A DNA stretch of 41,942 nt from DASWHR01 sp036398095 (GTDB taxonomy: Bacteria; Actinomycetota; AC-67), in assembly GCA_036398095.1 (NCBI GenBank), contig DASWHR010000009.1, positions 1 to 41,942 of the forward strand. Reading direction: 5' to 3'. The notes below the pieces were generated by a model. The model was not told where the DNA came from and did no database searches. It saw only the letters and a list, made by a program, of their open reading frames with translations. The translations under genes and the position numbers were made by a program. Numbering within the stretch: the stretch's first letter is position 1; each line of letters opens with the position of its first letter. Below are positions 32,356 through 41,349 of the stretch, one piece after another.

Positions 32356-32541
32356 GTGGAGAACGTTCGCTTGCCCGACCTCGAAACAATCCGGCGTTTT
32401 TCGATCGCCGTCCGGACCGAGCACGCCCCCGCCGAGGAAGTTCTGGAAGCCCTGCGCGTGGACCTGGAGCGAATCGAGCGCGCGATCGGCACGCGACGCC
32501 CCGCGCGATCCTCGCAGACCGCGCCTCGTCGCCGGCGCTGA
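32356..32541 (+). CDS. Small basic protein between mnmA and ligA, unknown function
   Basis: The 61-residue protein starts at GTG 32356 after GGAGG (32346-32350). An upstream in-frame GTG at 32344 is possible but has no ribosome binding site. The middle is one or two amphipathic helices (LPDLETIRRFSIAVRTEH, AEEVLEALRVDLERIERAI) and the end is Arg-rich (GTRRPARSSQTAPRRRR), like nucleic-acid-binding tails. It has its own strong promoter, so it is probably a real, separately controlled gene. I do not recognise a family. Confidence 0.6.
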   Translation: MENVRLPDLETIRRFSIAVRTEHAPAEEVLEALRVDLERIERAIGTRRPARSSQTAPRRRR

Positions 32542-32553
32542 TCGCGTCCGGCG

Positions 32554-34590
32554 GTGCGTACGGACGAGGCCCGCACGCGAATCGAGGCGCTCCGAGCCGA
32601 GATCGAGCGCCACGACTATCTGTACCACGTCCTCGACAAGCCCGAAATCTCCGACGCAGGCTACGACGGGCTCCTGCGCGACCTCCGCGCGCTGGAAGAG
32701 CAGTTCCCCGAGTACGTCACGCTCGACTCGCCGACCCAGCGTGTCGGCGGCGGGTTCGTCGGCAGCCAATTCGAACCGGTCACGCACGGCCGGCGCATGT
32801 ATTCGCTCGACAACGCGTTCTCCGACGACGAGCTGGCCGCATGGGCCGAGCGGGTTGCCAAGAGCGTCGGTGACGTCCGCTACGTATGCGAGCTGAAGAT
32901 CGACGGCCTCGCCGTCGCGCTCACGTATCAGGACGGCCGTTTCGTGCGCGGCGCGACCCGCGGGGACGGCTACGTCGGGGAGGACGTCACCGCGAATCTG
33001 CGCACCATCCGCGCCATCCCCACCAAGCTGCGCGCCACGAAACCACCGGCCCTCATCGAAGTCCGAGGTGAGGTCTACATGCCGACCAAGGCCTTCGCCG
33101 AGATGAACGAGGCGCTGCGCGAGGCCGGCAAAGAAGCCTTCGCGAATCCGCGCAACGCCGCGGCCGGCGCGCTCCGCCAGAAGGACCCGTCGGTGACGGC
33201 TTCGCGTCGGCTCACGTATTGGATCCACGGATCCGGCGCGACCGACGGGATCCGGTTCGCCTCGCACCACGAGTTTCTCGATTGGTGTCGAGACGCCGGG
33301 CTGCGAGTCGCCCCCACCTCGACGATCGTGGACGACCTCGACGGCGTGCGCGCGTTTATCGCCCACTGGGCGGAGCACCGCCACGACCTCGAGCACGAGA
33401 TCGACGGCGTGGTCGTGAAAATCGACGACCGCGCGCAACAGGACGAGCTCGGCTACACCGCGAAAGCCCCGCGCTGGGCGATCGCCTACAAGTACCCGCC
33501 GGAAGAACGCGAGACGATCCTGAAAGGAATTCGGGTTCACGTCGGACGCACCGGTGCGGCGACCCCGTACGCCGTGCTCGATCCGGTGTTCGTCGGCGGC
33601 GTGACGATCACGACGGCGACGCTGCACAATCAGGACGAGGTCGCGCGCAAAGACCTCCGGCCGGGAGACACCGTGATCGTACGCCGCGCCGGCGACGTCA
33701 TCCCCGAAGTTGTCGGGCCCGTGCTTGCCAGGCGCGCCAAGAAGGCGCGGCGGTGGAAGATGCCCAAGACCTGCCCCTACTGCGGCAGCGAGATCCTTCG
33801 CGAAGAAGGCGAGGCCGTCGCATATTGCACCGGCATCGACTGCCCCTCCCAGCGCGTCGAACGGATCGCGCACTTCTCCGGTCGCGGTGCGCTCGACATC
33901 GACGGGCTCGGCTATCAGACGATCATCGAGCTGACCGAGGCGGGGCTCGTCTCCGACGCCGGCGATCTGTACGCGCTCACCGACGATCAGATCGTGTCCC
34001 TGGACGGCTTCGCCGTCGAGAAGGACAAGACGTCGGGCGAGCCCAAGCCCGGTAAGCGCGCGCGCAATCTGCGAGCGGCGATCGAGGCGTCCAAGGACCG
34101 GCCGCTCGCCCGGCTTCTCGCCGGCCTTGGGATCCGGCACGTCGGTGGCACCGTCGCACAGACGCTCGCGGCGCACTTCGTCACGCTCGACGCCTTAGAG
34201 AGCGCGAGCGAAGATCAGATCACCGCCGTCGAGGGGATCGGCCCGGTGATCGCCCATTCCGTCCATGAGTTTTTCCGGCAGCCGCGAAACCGCAAGGTGC
34301 TCGGAAAGCTTCGCGCCGCCGGAGTGCGCACGGCCGACCAGCCTCGCGCCCGCGCCGAGGGGCCGCTCACCGGCATGACGTTCGTGCTGACGGGCGGGCT
34401 GGAGTCCATGACCCGCGAGGACGCGACCGAGGCGATCGAAGGGGCCGGCGGCAAGGTCACCTCGAGCGTGTCGAAGAAGACCTCCTACGTGGTCGCCGGG
34501 GCGAACCCCGGATCCAAGTACGACAAGGCGGTGAAGCTCGGCGTCGAGATCATCGACGAAACAGGCCTTTCGAACCTGCTCCGGGGGTGA
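32554..34590 (+). CDS. ligA: NAD+-dependent DNA ligase
   Basis: This 678-residue enzyme seals nicks in replication and repair. All domains are visible: Ia (YLYHVLDKPEISDAGYDGLL), the adenylation domain with the active-site Lys115 in CELKIDGLA, the OB fold, the zinc finger with Cys407, Cys410, Cys425 and Cys430, helix-hairpin-helix repeats (ESASEDQITAVEGIGPVIA), and a C-terminal BRCT domain (GPLTGMTFVLTGGLESM). Start is GTG at 32554, 12 nt after the small gene. An unusual insert of charged residues, EKDKTSGEPKPGKRARN, lies after the zinc finger at about 490-506. Confidence 0.98.
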   Translation: MRTDEARTRIEALRAEIERHDYLYHVLDKPEISDAGYDGLLRDLRALEEQFPEYVTLDSPTQRVGGGFVGSQFEPVTHGRRMYSLDNAFSDDELAAWAERVAKSVGDVRYVCELKIDGLAVALTYQDGRFVRGATRGDGYVGEDVTANLRTIRAIPTKLRATKPPALIEVRGEVYMPTKAFAEMNEALREAGKEAFANPRNAAAGALRQKDPSVTASRRLTYWIHGSGATDGIRFASHHEFLDWCRDAGLRVAPTSTIVDDLDGVRAFIAHWAEHRHDLEHEIDGVVVKIDDRAQQDELGYTAKAPRWAIAYKYPPEERETILKGIRVHVGRTGAATPYAVLDPVFVGGVTITTATLHNQDEVARKDLRPGDTVIVRRAGDVIPEVVGPVLARRAKKARRWKMPKTCPYCGSEILREEGEAVAYCTGIDCPSQRVERIAHFSGRGALDIDGLGYQTIIELTEAGLVSDAGDLYALTDDQIVSLDGFAVEKDKTSGEPKPGKRARNLRAAIEASKDRPLARLLAGLGIRHVGGTVAQTLAAHFVTLDALESASEDQITAVEGIGPVIAHSVHEFFRQPRNRKVLGKLRAAGVRTADQPRARAEGPLTGMTFVLTGGLESMTREDATEAIEGAGGKVTSSVSKKTSYVVAGANPGSKYDKAVKLGVEIIDETGLSNLLRG

Positions 34591-34677
34591 TCGCCTTGCC
34601 CGAAGGGTCCGGGTCCGCGATACTTTCTGAACCGGACAAGCGATCACGAATCGCTCAATTGTTCTCGGAGGGCTTCC

Positions 34678-37600
34678 ATGCGCAGCTCCATCAGCAAGGC
34701 CGTCTCGGCCGCCGCGGCGGCGTTTACCGTGCTCGCGCTCACCGTCGTGTCGCCGGCAGCGACCGGACCGGCGACGTGCCCGAGCGGCTACGTCGCGATC
34801 GTCGACTACGGCGTCCCAGCCAAAGACTCGCGCGGCATCATGTGCATCGCGCAGAAACACCCCGAATCCTTCCTCGAGCTCTCCAGGCGTGACAACCAGC
34901 TCAGCTCGGCCGCGACGGCGCCGCTGGCGGTCGCCGACACGATCGGCTTCTACCGCGCCTCGCTCGCCGAGCGCAGCGCCGTGATCGCCGCCGCGAGCGA
35001 TGTCGCGGGCGCCGACGGAACCTGGGAACCGTACGGGAAGGGGCCGCTGCGCTCCGACGACGAACGCTTCGGCACGAGCGGTACCGGGCTGGCCGAGTTG
35101 AACGGCCGCATCGACAGCCTCGACTACGACCCGGTCGGCAAGCGCCTGTTCGCCTCGAAGGGAACCGGCGGCGTCTGGATGAGCGAGAACATGGGCGAAA
35201 AGTGGGTGTCGATCGGCGAGGCGCTTCCGTCGCAGATCGTCGGTGCGGTCGCATGGACGCCGGCGAGGGGCGGGTCGCTTGTCGTCGTCAGCGGCGAGCC
35301 GCTCGTCGCCGGCTTGACCCGGACCGGCATCGGCGCGTTCTACTCGCGTGACCTTGGCAAGACGTGGAAGCAGGCCGCGGGCGTGCCCGACGGCGCGCTC
35401 GGCTTCCAGGTCGCGGTCGACCCGACGAAGCCGGATGTCGTCTACGTCGCGACCAGCAAGGGGCTGTATCGCTCGGCCGATGCGGGCGCGACTTTCGCGA
35501 ACGTCAAGCTGCCGACGGGCGAATGCGCCGGCAAGACCGATAACGGGAAATGCCTTCTGGCGAACCAGGTCACCGATGTGATCGTGCAGTCGCCCGACAC
35601 GTTCGGACACACGGGCGGCCGCGTGCTCGCCGTGGTGGGCTACCGCGGCGGTCCGCGCCCGTTCCCGCAGGATCCCGACGTGATCGAGTCGGCCTACAAC
35701 GGCATCTACCGGTCCGAAACCGGATTGCCTGGCTCGTTCGCCAAGCTCGACGCGAGCGGTTTCGCGCCGCAGAACCGCATCGGCCGGACCGAGCTCGGCG
35801 CGACCGTTGGCGGGGCGCAAGATCACGACTACGTGTACGCGATCGTGCAGGACGCGGTGCTGCTCAACGGCGGCTTCCCCACCATCGACGCGCCCGAAGA
35901 TCTGTGGACCGGGGTGAACAACACCACGATCAACGGGGTCTATGTTTCGGCCGACTTCGGCGACACGTGGGAGTTGATGGCCGACACGGCGCAGATCGCC
36001 GACAACCCGGCGACCGGCTCGTCGCTGGCCGGTGTGGGCCAGGCCCTGCTCTTCGCGCCCGGCGTGCAGGCTTGGTACAACGAATGGATCAAGCCCGATC
36101 CGACGCGTCAAGACGCGAACGGCGTCCCCACACGCGTGACCTTCGGGCTCGAAGAGGTTTGGCAGAACGAGCTGACCGATCAGCCGCAGAACGGCCGTTC
36201 GTCGTTCAAGGTGATCGGGCGCTATTTCGCCGGCAACACGTGCATGCTGCTCAACACCGGCTTGCCGTACTGTCCGACCGGCCGGCCGCTGGCGGCCGAA
36301 ACGACCACGCATCCCGATCAGCACGATGCGCTCTACATTCCGGACGGGAGCGGCGGCGTGACGCTGGTCGTCGGCAACGATGGCGGCGCCTACAAGCAGC
36401 ATGTAGCCGAAGGGGAAGAGTTCGACAACACGAAGTGGGGCATCGGCATCAACCGAGGCTTCAACACGCTCTTGCCGTATCACGCACTGGCCGCCAAGGA
36501 CGGCCGGGTCTGGTTCGGCTTGCAGGACAACGGCTCCGGCTACATCGACGCATCCTCGCGCGAACAGGTCATGGCGTTCGGGGGTGACGGCTTCTACGTT
36601 GCCGTCGATCCGAACAACAGCGACTACGCATGGAGCGAGACCACGTTCGCGGCCATGCGCGTCACGACCGACGGCGGCAAGACATGGACCGATGCGGCGC
36701 CCGAGATCACCGGCACGCAGTTCGGGAACGTGTTCGTGATGGATCCGGCCGACGCGAACCATCTGCTGACCGCCGGCCGCCAGGTGGTCGAGACGGTGGA
36801 CGGCCCGAACACCTGTCAGAGCGTCAACGCAGCCGACACTGCAGCGGCCAACATCTCGTGCTCTTGGGTCCAGGTGTTCGACTTGGGAACCCAGCAGAAG
36901 CCGGGCGATGCCGACGCCGCCGCGAGCGCGTCGGATCCCGGCAACTCGATGTCGTCGGTGGCCCTGCAGGGCGCTGCGGCCTACGTCGGATTCTGCGGCC
37001 CGTGCGACATCATCAACGCGACCGCGGCCTACAAGAGCGGTCTCGCGACCAACGTCGGCGGCTCGGCCGCGCCGGCGAAAGCCTCGCCGGACGGCTGGCA
37101 CATCGCTGCGACGAAAGGCTTGCCGGACCGCACTATCACCGGTATCGCGATCGACCCGAAGGATCCCAAGACCGTCTACGTCACCCTCGGCGGCTACGCG
37201 CGCCGCGGCTGGCGCGACCCGGGGACCTTCGGCGACAAGAACACCAATATCGGCAAGGGGCACGTGTTCGTCAGCCGCGACGCCGGCGCCAGCTTCAAGG
37301 ACATCTCCGGCACCCTGCCGAACGCGCCGGCGAACGCGATCGCGCTCCGCGACGGCCAGTTGATCGTCGGGACCGACGTGGGCGTGTTCTTGTCCGCCGA
37401 CACCGGCGGCCGCGCGTGGGCCGCGCTGAACAGGGGCCTGCCGGTCGTGCCGGTCGCCTCGGTTCAGGTCATGCCCGGCGAGACCGACCGGATCCTGATC
37501 GCGACCTTCGGCCGCGGCGTGTATTCGTACAAGATGCCGTCGGCCGCACCGAAGCCGGCGCCGGCACCTCCGCCGACGCGCGTCGGAGGCGTCCGCAGCG

Positions 37601-37710
37601 AACTCCCGGCGACCGGAGCGGACGATTGGTTCTCGATCGGCGTCGTCTTGTCGGCGATGGCCGCATTCCTGCAGACTCGCCTGCGGCGCGGACGCCCCGC
37701 GCGGTCCTGA
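34678..37710 (+). CDS. LPATG-anchored beta-propeller (BNR/sortilin-like) surface protein
   Basis: This 1010-residue protein has a signal peptide (MRSSISKAVSAAAAAFTVL then ALTVVSPA) and at the C-terminus a sorting signal LPATG at residues 976-980, a hydrophobic stretch and the basic tail RLRRGRPARS. This should be cut by sortase and joined to the cell wall. Between lie repeats of the BNR/Asp-box type: LGKTWKQAAGVPDG, SADAGATFANVKLP, GDTWELMADTAQ, DGGKTWTDAAPEI, DAGASFKDISGTLP. These are the bladed-propeller units of VPS10/sialidase-like domains and glycosidases; no sialidase Arg triad was identified. Ribosome binding site GGAGG precedes ATG 34678. It interrupts the ligA-gatC neighbourhood. The sortase is not in the window. 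Confidence 0.85.
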   Translation: MRSSISKAVSAAAAAFTVLALTVVSPAATGPATCPSGYVAIVDYGVPAKDSRGIMCIAQKHPESFLELSRRDNQLSSAATAPLAVADTIGFYRASLAERSAVIAAASDVAGADGTWEPYGKGPLRSDDERFGTSGTGLAELNGRIDSLDYDPVGKRLFASKGTGGVWMSENMGEKWVSIGEALPSQIVGAVAWTPARGGSLVVVSGEPLVAGLTRTGIGAFYSRDLGKTWKQAAGVPDGALGFQVAVDPTKPDVVYVATSKGLYRSADAGATFANVKLPTGECAGKTDNGKCLLANQVTDVIVQSPDTFGHTGGRVLAVVGYRGGPRPFPQDPDVIESAYNGIYRSETGLPGSFAKLDASGFAPQNRIGRTELGATVGGAQDHDYVYAIVQDAVLLNGGFPTIDAPEDLWTGVNNTTINGVYVSADFGDTWELMADTAQIADNPATGSSLAGVGQALLFAPGVQAWYNEWIKPDPTRQDANGVPTRVTFGLEEVWQNELTDQPQNGRSSFKVIGRYFAGNTCMLLNTGLPYCPTGRPLAAETTTHPDQHDALYIPDGSGGVTLVVGNDGGAYKQHVAEGEEFDNTKWGIGINRGFNTLLPYHALAAKDGRVWFGLQDNGSGYIDASSREQVMAFGGDGFYVAVDPNNSDYAWSETTFAAMRVTTDGGKTWTDAAPEITGTQFGNVFVMDPADANHLLTAGRQVVETVDGPNTCQSVNAADTAAANISCSWVQVFDLGTQQKPGDADAAASASDPGNSMSSVALQGAAAYVGFCGPCDIINATAAYKSGLATNVGGSAAPAKASPDGWHIAATKGLPDRTITGIAIDPKDPKTVYVTLGGYARRGWRDPGTFGDKNTNIGKGHVFVSRDAGASFKDISGTLPNAPANAIALRDGQLIVGTDVGVFLSADTGGRAWAALNRGLPVVPVASVQVMPGETDRILIATFGRGVYSYKMPSAAPKPAPAPPPTRVGGVRSELPATGADDWFSIGVVLSAMAAFLQTRLRRGRPARS

Positions 37711-37724
37711 CGCGGTGGAAACGG

Positions 37725-37750
37725 CCCGGCGCGCGCTGGTGCGCGCCGGG
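37725..37750 (+). terminator. Perfect 10-bp hairpin before gatC
   Basis: CCCGGCGCGC (37725-37734) and GCGCGCCGGG (37741-37750) pair perfectly around the loop GCTGGT. All stem pairs are G-C. There is no T-run, as is usual for intrinsic terminators in high-GC Actinomycetota. It should end the surface-protein transcript, and the gatC -10 hexamer begins at the very next base. Confidence 0.6.
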
Positions 37751-37756
37751 TAGACT
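37751..37756 (+). promoter_or_regulatory. -10 hexamer TAGACT of the gatCAB operon
   Basis: TAGACT ends 11 bases before the gatC ATG at 37768, so the leader would be about 4-5 nt. It abuts the hairpin terminator. Weak match to consensus. Confidence 0.4.
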
Positions 37757-37767
37757 CTGCCCCCGTC

Positions 37768-38064
37768 ATGGCGATCTCCGATGAGCAGGTTCTGCACGTC
37801 GCGCGGCTGGCGCGGCTGTCGCTGACCGACGACGAGGTTGGCAAGTTCGCGCGGCAGTTGTCGTCGATCCTCGAACACGCCGAGCGTGTGATGGCACTGG
37901 CGTCCGAAGACGTGCCGCCGACCTCGACGGCGATCCCGCTCGTCAACGTCGTGCGTCCCGACGTGGTGGGGGAGTGCCTGCCGCACGACAAGGCGCTTTC
38001 GACCGCGCCCGAGTCCGAGCAGGGTCGCTTCAAGGTTCCTCGCATCATCGAGGAACCTCGATGA
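37768..38064 (+). CDS. gatC: Asp-tRNA(Asn)/Glu-tRNA(Gln) amidotransferase subunit C
   Basis: This 98-residue subunit joins GatA and GatB and helps GatA fold. The family pattern is clear: VLHVARLARLSLTDDEVGKFARQLSSILEHAE near the N-terminus, split here between helices 1 and 2, and the C-terminal VVRPDVVGECLPHDKALSTAPE segment that wraps GatA. Its stop overlaps the gatA start by four bases (ATGA). The start is ATG at 37768 with no ribosome binding site. Confidence 0.96.
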   Translation: MAISDEQVLHVARLARLSLTDDEVGKFARQLSSILEHAERVMALASEDVPPTSTAIPLVNVVRPDVVGECLPHDKALSTAPESEQGRFKVPRIIEEPR

Positions 38065-39524
38065 ACGACCTGTGGCGGATGGACGGCGCGACGCTCGCCG
38101 CGACGATCGCGAGCGGCGAGGTGACCGCGCTCGAGGTCGCCGACGCGCACCTCGCCCGAATCGAGGCGACCGACCCCGACGTGCATGCGATGCTCACCGT
38201 CACCGCCGACTATGCCCGCGCGCAGGCCGGTCGCGTCGACGCCGCTCGCGCCGCCGGCGAGCCGCTCGGGCCCCTGGCGGGCGTCCCGCTGGCGCTCAAG
38301 GACGTGCTCTGCACCGACGGAATCCGAACGACGGCCGGCTCGAAGATCCTCGGCGACTACGTGCCTCCATACGACGCGACCGTCGTCCAGCGCCTCGCCG
38401 TAGCCGGAGTCGTCACCGTCGGCAAAGCGAACATGGATGAGTTCGCGATGGGCTCGTCCACCGAAAACTCCGCATTCGGACCGTCGCGAAACCCGTGGGA
38501 TCTCGCGCGCGTGCCCGGCGGCTCCAGCGGCGGGAGCGCCGCCGCGGTCGCTGCCGGTCAGGCGCCGCTCGGGATCGGCTCCGACACGGGCGGCTCGATC
38601 CGCCAGCCGGCGGCGCTGTGCGGGGTCGTGGGCGTGAAGCCGACCTACGGGCTGGTGTCGCGCTATGGGCTGATCGCTTTCGCGTCGTCGCTGGATCAGG
38701 TCGGTCCGTTCGCGCGCACCGTCCGCGACGCGGCGATGCTTCTGCAGTCGATCGCCGGTCACGACCCGCGAGATTCGACCAGCGTTCCGGCGGATGCGCC
38801 CGACATGGTCTCAGGCTTGAACGAAGGGGTGAAGGGGCTTCGGATCGGGGTGTGGACCGAGTCGCTCGGCGACGGCACGCAGCCGGGTGTCCGCGATCGC
38901 GTGCGCGAAGCCGCCGACCGGCTGGCCGGGCTCGGCGCTTCGATCGACGATGTCGTGCTTCCCTCGTTCGAGTATGCGCTCAGCGCGTACTACCTGATCG
39001 CGCCGGCCGAGTGCTCCTCGAATCTGGCGCGCTACGACGGCGTTCGGTACGGGATGCGCACCGAGGGCCGCGACGTGGTCGAGATGAACAGCCGCACGCG
39101 CGCCGGCGGCTTCGGCGACGAAGTCAAGCGTCGCGTGATGCTCGGCACCTACGCGCTGAGCGCCGGCTACTACGACGCCTATTACGGCAAGGCGCAGAAA
39201 GTCCGGACGCTGGTCATTCGCGAATTCGAAAAAGCCTACGAGCGTTTCGATCTGATCCTGTCGCCGACCTCGCCGACGACGGCGTTCAAGATCGGCGAAC
39301 GCACCGACGACCCGATTGCGATGTACCTCGCCGACCTGTTCACGATCCCGACGAACCTCGCCGGCGCCTGCGGGATCAGCGTCCCCTGCGGCCTCGCCGA
39401 AGACGGCCTGCCGGTCGGCCTGCAGTTGATGGGCCCGCCCATGGCCGAGCCGCTGATGTTCCGCGCCGCCGCCGCGTTCGAAGCCGACCGCGGACCGCTT
39501 CCGGACCCGCCGCTATGGACGTGA
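38061..39524 (+). CDS. gatA: Asp-tRNA(Asn)/Glu-tRNA(Gln) amidotransferase subunit A
   Basis: This 487-residue amidase takes ammonia from glutamine for the GatB kinase-transamidase. The Ser-cisSer-Lys triad is intact: Lys80 (PLALKDVL), Ser155 (GGSSGGSAAA) and Ser179 (DTGGSIRQPA). KPTYGLVSRYGLIAFASSLDQVG and the C-terminal GLPVGLQLMGPP are also family hallmarks. ATG 38061 overlaps the gatC stop. Its 3' end overlaps a small membrane-protein gene by 10 nt (4 nt if the alternative start is used). Confidence 0.97.
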   Translation: MNDLWRMDGATLAATIASGEVTALEVADAHLARIEATDPDVHAMLTVTADYARAQAGRVDAARAAGEPLGPLAGVPLALKDVLCTDGIRTTAGSKILGDYVPPYDATVVQRLAVAGVVTVGKANMDEFAMGSSTENSAFGPSRNPWDLARVPGGSSGGSAAAVAAGQAPLGIGSDTGGSIRQPAALCGVVGVKPTYGLVSRYGLIAFASSLDQVGPFARTVRDAAMLLQSIAGHDPRDSTSVPADAPDMVSGLNEGVKGLRIGVWTESLGDGTQPGVRDRVREAADRLAGLGASIDDVVLPSFEYALSAYYLIAPAECSSNLARYDGVRYGMRTEGRDVVEMNSRTRAGGFGDEVKRRVMLGTYALSAGYYDAYYGKAQKVRTLVIREFEKAYERFDLILSPTSPTTAFKIGERTDDPIAMYLADLFTIPTNLAGACGISVPCGLAEDGLPVGLQLMGPPMAEPLMFRAAAAFEADRGPLPDPPLWT

Positions 39525-39913
39525 GCGTGGACACGACCTCCGCGTCGGAGAATCCCCGGCCGCAGTGGACCGGTCGCGTCCCCAAGCCTGCCGCAATCCT
39601 GATGCTTCAGATCGTCGGCGGCGTCTTCCTGCTCGCCGGCGCCCTGGCGTTCTGGCTGGGTACGGCGCTGGACTGGGAGGGGCTCGCCAAGGCGTACGCG
39701 TTCGTCGGCGGCTATCTGGCGCTCACCGGACCGTTCGCGCTCGCCTCCGGATGGGCCCGGCCGCCGGGATTGGTCGCCGGCATGGTCGCGCTCGCGTTGA
39801 TGCTCGCCGCGCTGCCCATCGGGCCGATTCTGGTCGCGATCATCGGCTTTCTCGGCATCCGCAGCCGCGACCACGTCCGCGATTATTACCGACAAGGGAT
39901 CCGCAAGACATGA
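39515..39913 (+). CDS. Small membrane protein inside the gat operon
   Basis: The 132-residue protein has a short cytoplasmic N-terminus and about three to four hydrophobic helices: AILMLQIVGGVFLLAGALAF, AYAFVGGYLALTGPFALASG and VAGMVALALMLAALPIGPIL, then VAIIGFLGI with a basic-aromatic tail HVRDYYRQGIRKT. It overlaps gatA at its start (an alternative GTG at 39521 overlaps by only four bases) and gatB at its stop (ATGA), so all four genes are translated as one unit. No family recognised. An in-frame extension further upstream is a shadow of gatA. Confidence 0.78.
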   Translation: MDVSVDTTSASENPRPQWTGRVPKPAAILMLQIVGGVFLLAGALAFWLGTALDWEGLAKAYAFVGGYLALTGPFALASGWARPPGLVAGMVALALMLAALPIGPILVAIIGFLGIRSRDHVRDYYRQGIRKT

Positions 39914-41346
39914 GCGACTACGAACCGGTCATCGGACTTGAAGTCCATTGCGAGTTGTCCACGAACTCGAAGATGTTCTGCTCGTGTCCCGCGCATTTCG
40001 GGGCCGAGCCGAACACGAACGTCTGCCCCGTGTGCCTGGGCGAGCCGGGATCCTTGCCGGTCGTCAACGAGCGAGCCGTCGAGGACGCGATCAAGATCGG
40101 CCTCGCGCTCAACTGCTCGGTGGCGCCGCGCACGATCTTTCACCGGAAGAACTACTTCTATCCAGACATGCCGAAGAACTATCAGATCTCGCAATACGAC
40201 AACCCGATCTGTGTGGGCGGCTATCTGGACGCCGGCGGCGACCGCGTCGGCGTGACGCGCGTGCACATGGAAGAGGACACCGGCAAGTCGCTCCACGTCG
40301 GAACCAGCGGCCGAATCGCCGAGGCGACCCATTCGCTGGTCGACTACAACCGCGCCGGGGTTCCCCTGATGGAGATCGTCTCCGAACCCGATGTGCGAAG
40401 TGCCGAGCAAGCCATGATCTACGTCGCGGAGCTGCGATCGATTCTTCAGACGCTGGGCGTGTCGGACGTGCGCATGGAAGAGGGTTCGTTGCGATGCGAC
40501 GCGAACATCTCGATCCACAAGCCGGGGGAGCCGTGGGGCACGCGTGTCGAGGTGAAGAACCTGAACTCGATCCGCTCGGTGGGACGCGCCGTCGCGCACG
40601 AGATCGAACGCCAGACGAAGCGGCTGGACGCCGGCGAGCCGATCGTGCAAGAGACGCGCCACTTCGACGAGACGACTGGGGCGACCAAGACGCTGCGCTC
40701 GAAGGAAGAGGCCTTCGACTACCGGTACTTCCCCGAGCCCGATCTGGTTCCGATCGAACCCGACCTCGCCTGGATCGCCGCGCTTCGCGCCGCGTTGCCG
40801 GAGCTGCCCGCGGCTCGCCGCGCGCGGCTCGAGGCCGAACACGGCCTCACCTCCGCGCAGGCCGCGTTCGTCGGCGCATCGCCTGCGAGCATCGCCTACT
40901 TCGAGGCCGTAATTGCGGCCGGAGCGCCGCCGCGCGAGGCGGCCGTGTGGATGGCGGGCGAGCTTGCCCGCTGGCTCTCCGAGCACGGCGCCGACATCGG
41001 AGCCAGCCCCGTGCCCGCCGCGTCGCTCGCGTCGCTGATCGCGCTCGTCGTCGGCGGAACGATCAACTTGAACACAGGCAAGCGCGTCCTGCAGCTTGCG
41101 TTCGAGACGGGCAAGGATCCGGTGACGATCGTGGCCGACGAAGGGTTGGAGCAAGTGAGCGACACCGGTGCGATCGATGCGGTCATCGCGTCGGTTCTGG
41201 ACGCGAACGCCGCCGAGGTGGAGCGGTTCCGCGCCGGCGAAGAGAAAGTGTTTGGATTCCTCGTTGGCCAGACCATGAGAGCCTTGAAGGGTCAGGGGAA
41301 TCCGAAGCTCGTCAACGAGCGGCTGCGTGCCGCATTGGGAGGATAG
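39910..41346 (+). CDS. gatB: Asp-tRNA(Asn)/Glu-tRNA(Gln) amidotransferase subunit B
   Basis: This 478-residue subunit phosphorylates misacylated Asp- or Glu-tRNA and amidates it. The family starts are present: VIGLEVHCELSTNSKMFCSC, CPVCLGEPGSLPVVN with the zinc cysteines, FHRKNYFYPDMPKNYQISQYD, RVHMEEDTGKSLH and the YNRAGVPLMEIVSEPD segment. The C-terminal YqeY-like helical domain ends GQGNPKLVNERLRAALGG. Start ATG at 39910 overlaps the previous stop. The presence of gatCAB implies Gln-tRNA or Asn-tRNA made by the indirect route. Confidence 0.98.
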   Translation: MSDYEPVIGLEVHCELSTNSKMFCSCPAHFGAEPNTNVCPVCLGEPGSLPVVNERAVEDAIKIGLALNCSVAPRTIFHRKNYFYPDMPKNYQISQYDNPICVGGYLDAGGDRVGVTRVHMEEDTGKSLHVGTSGRIAEATHSLVDYNRAGVPLMEIVSEPDVRSAEQAMIYVAELRSILQTLGVSDVRMEEGSLRCDANISIHKPGEPWGTRVEVKNLNSIRSVGRAVAHEIERQTKRLDAGEPIVQETRHFDETTGATKTLRSKEEAFDYRYFPEPDLVPIEPDLAWIAALRAALPELPAARRARLEAEHGLTSAQAAFVGASPASIAYFEAVIAAGAPPREAAVWMAGELARWLSEHGADIGASPVPAASLASLIALVVGGTINLNTGKRVLQLAFETGKDPVTIVADEGLEQVSDTGAIDAVIASVLDANAAEVERFRAGEEKVFGFLVGQTMRALKGQGNPKLVNERLRAALGG

Positions 41347-41349
41347 CCG

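Noticed and set aside
34195..37986. A 1263-codon open frame on the minus strand
   Set aside because: It lies antisense to the ligA 3' end, the LPATG protein and gatC, lacks any domain pattern, and is Arg/Gly/Ala/Asp-rich as expected for a shadow frame of GC-rich coding DNA.
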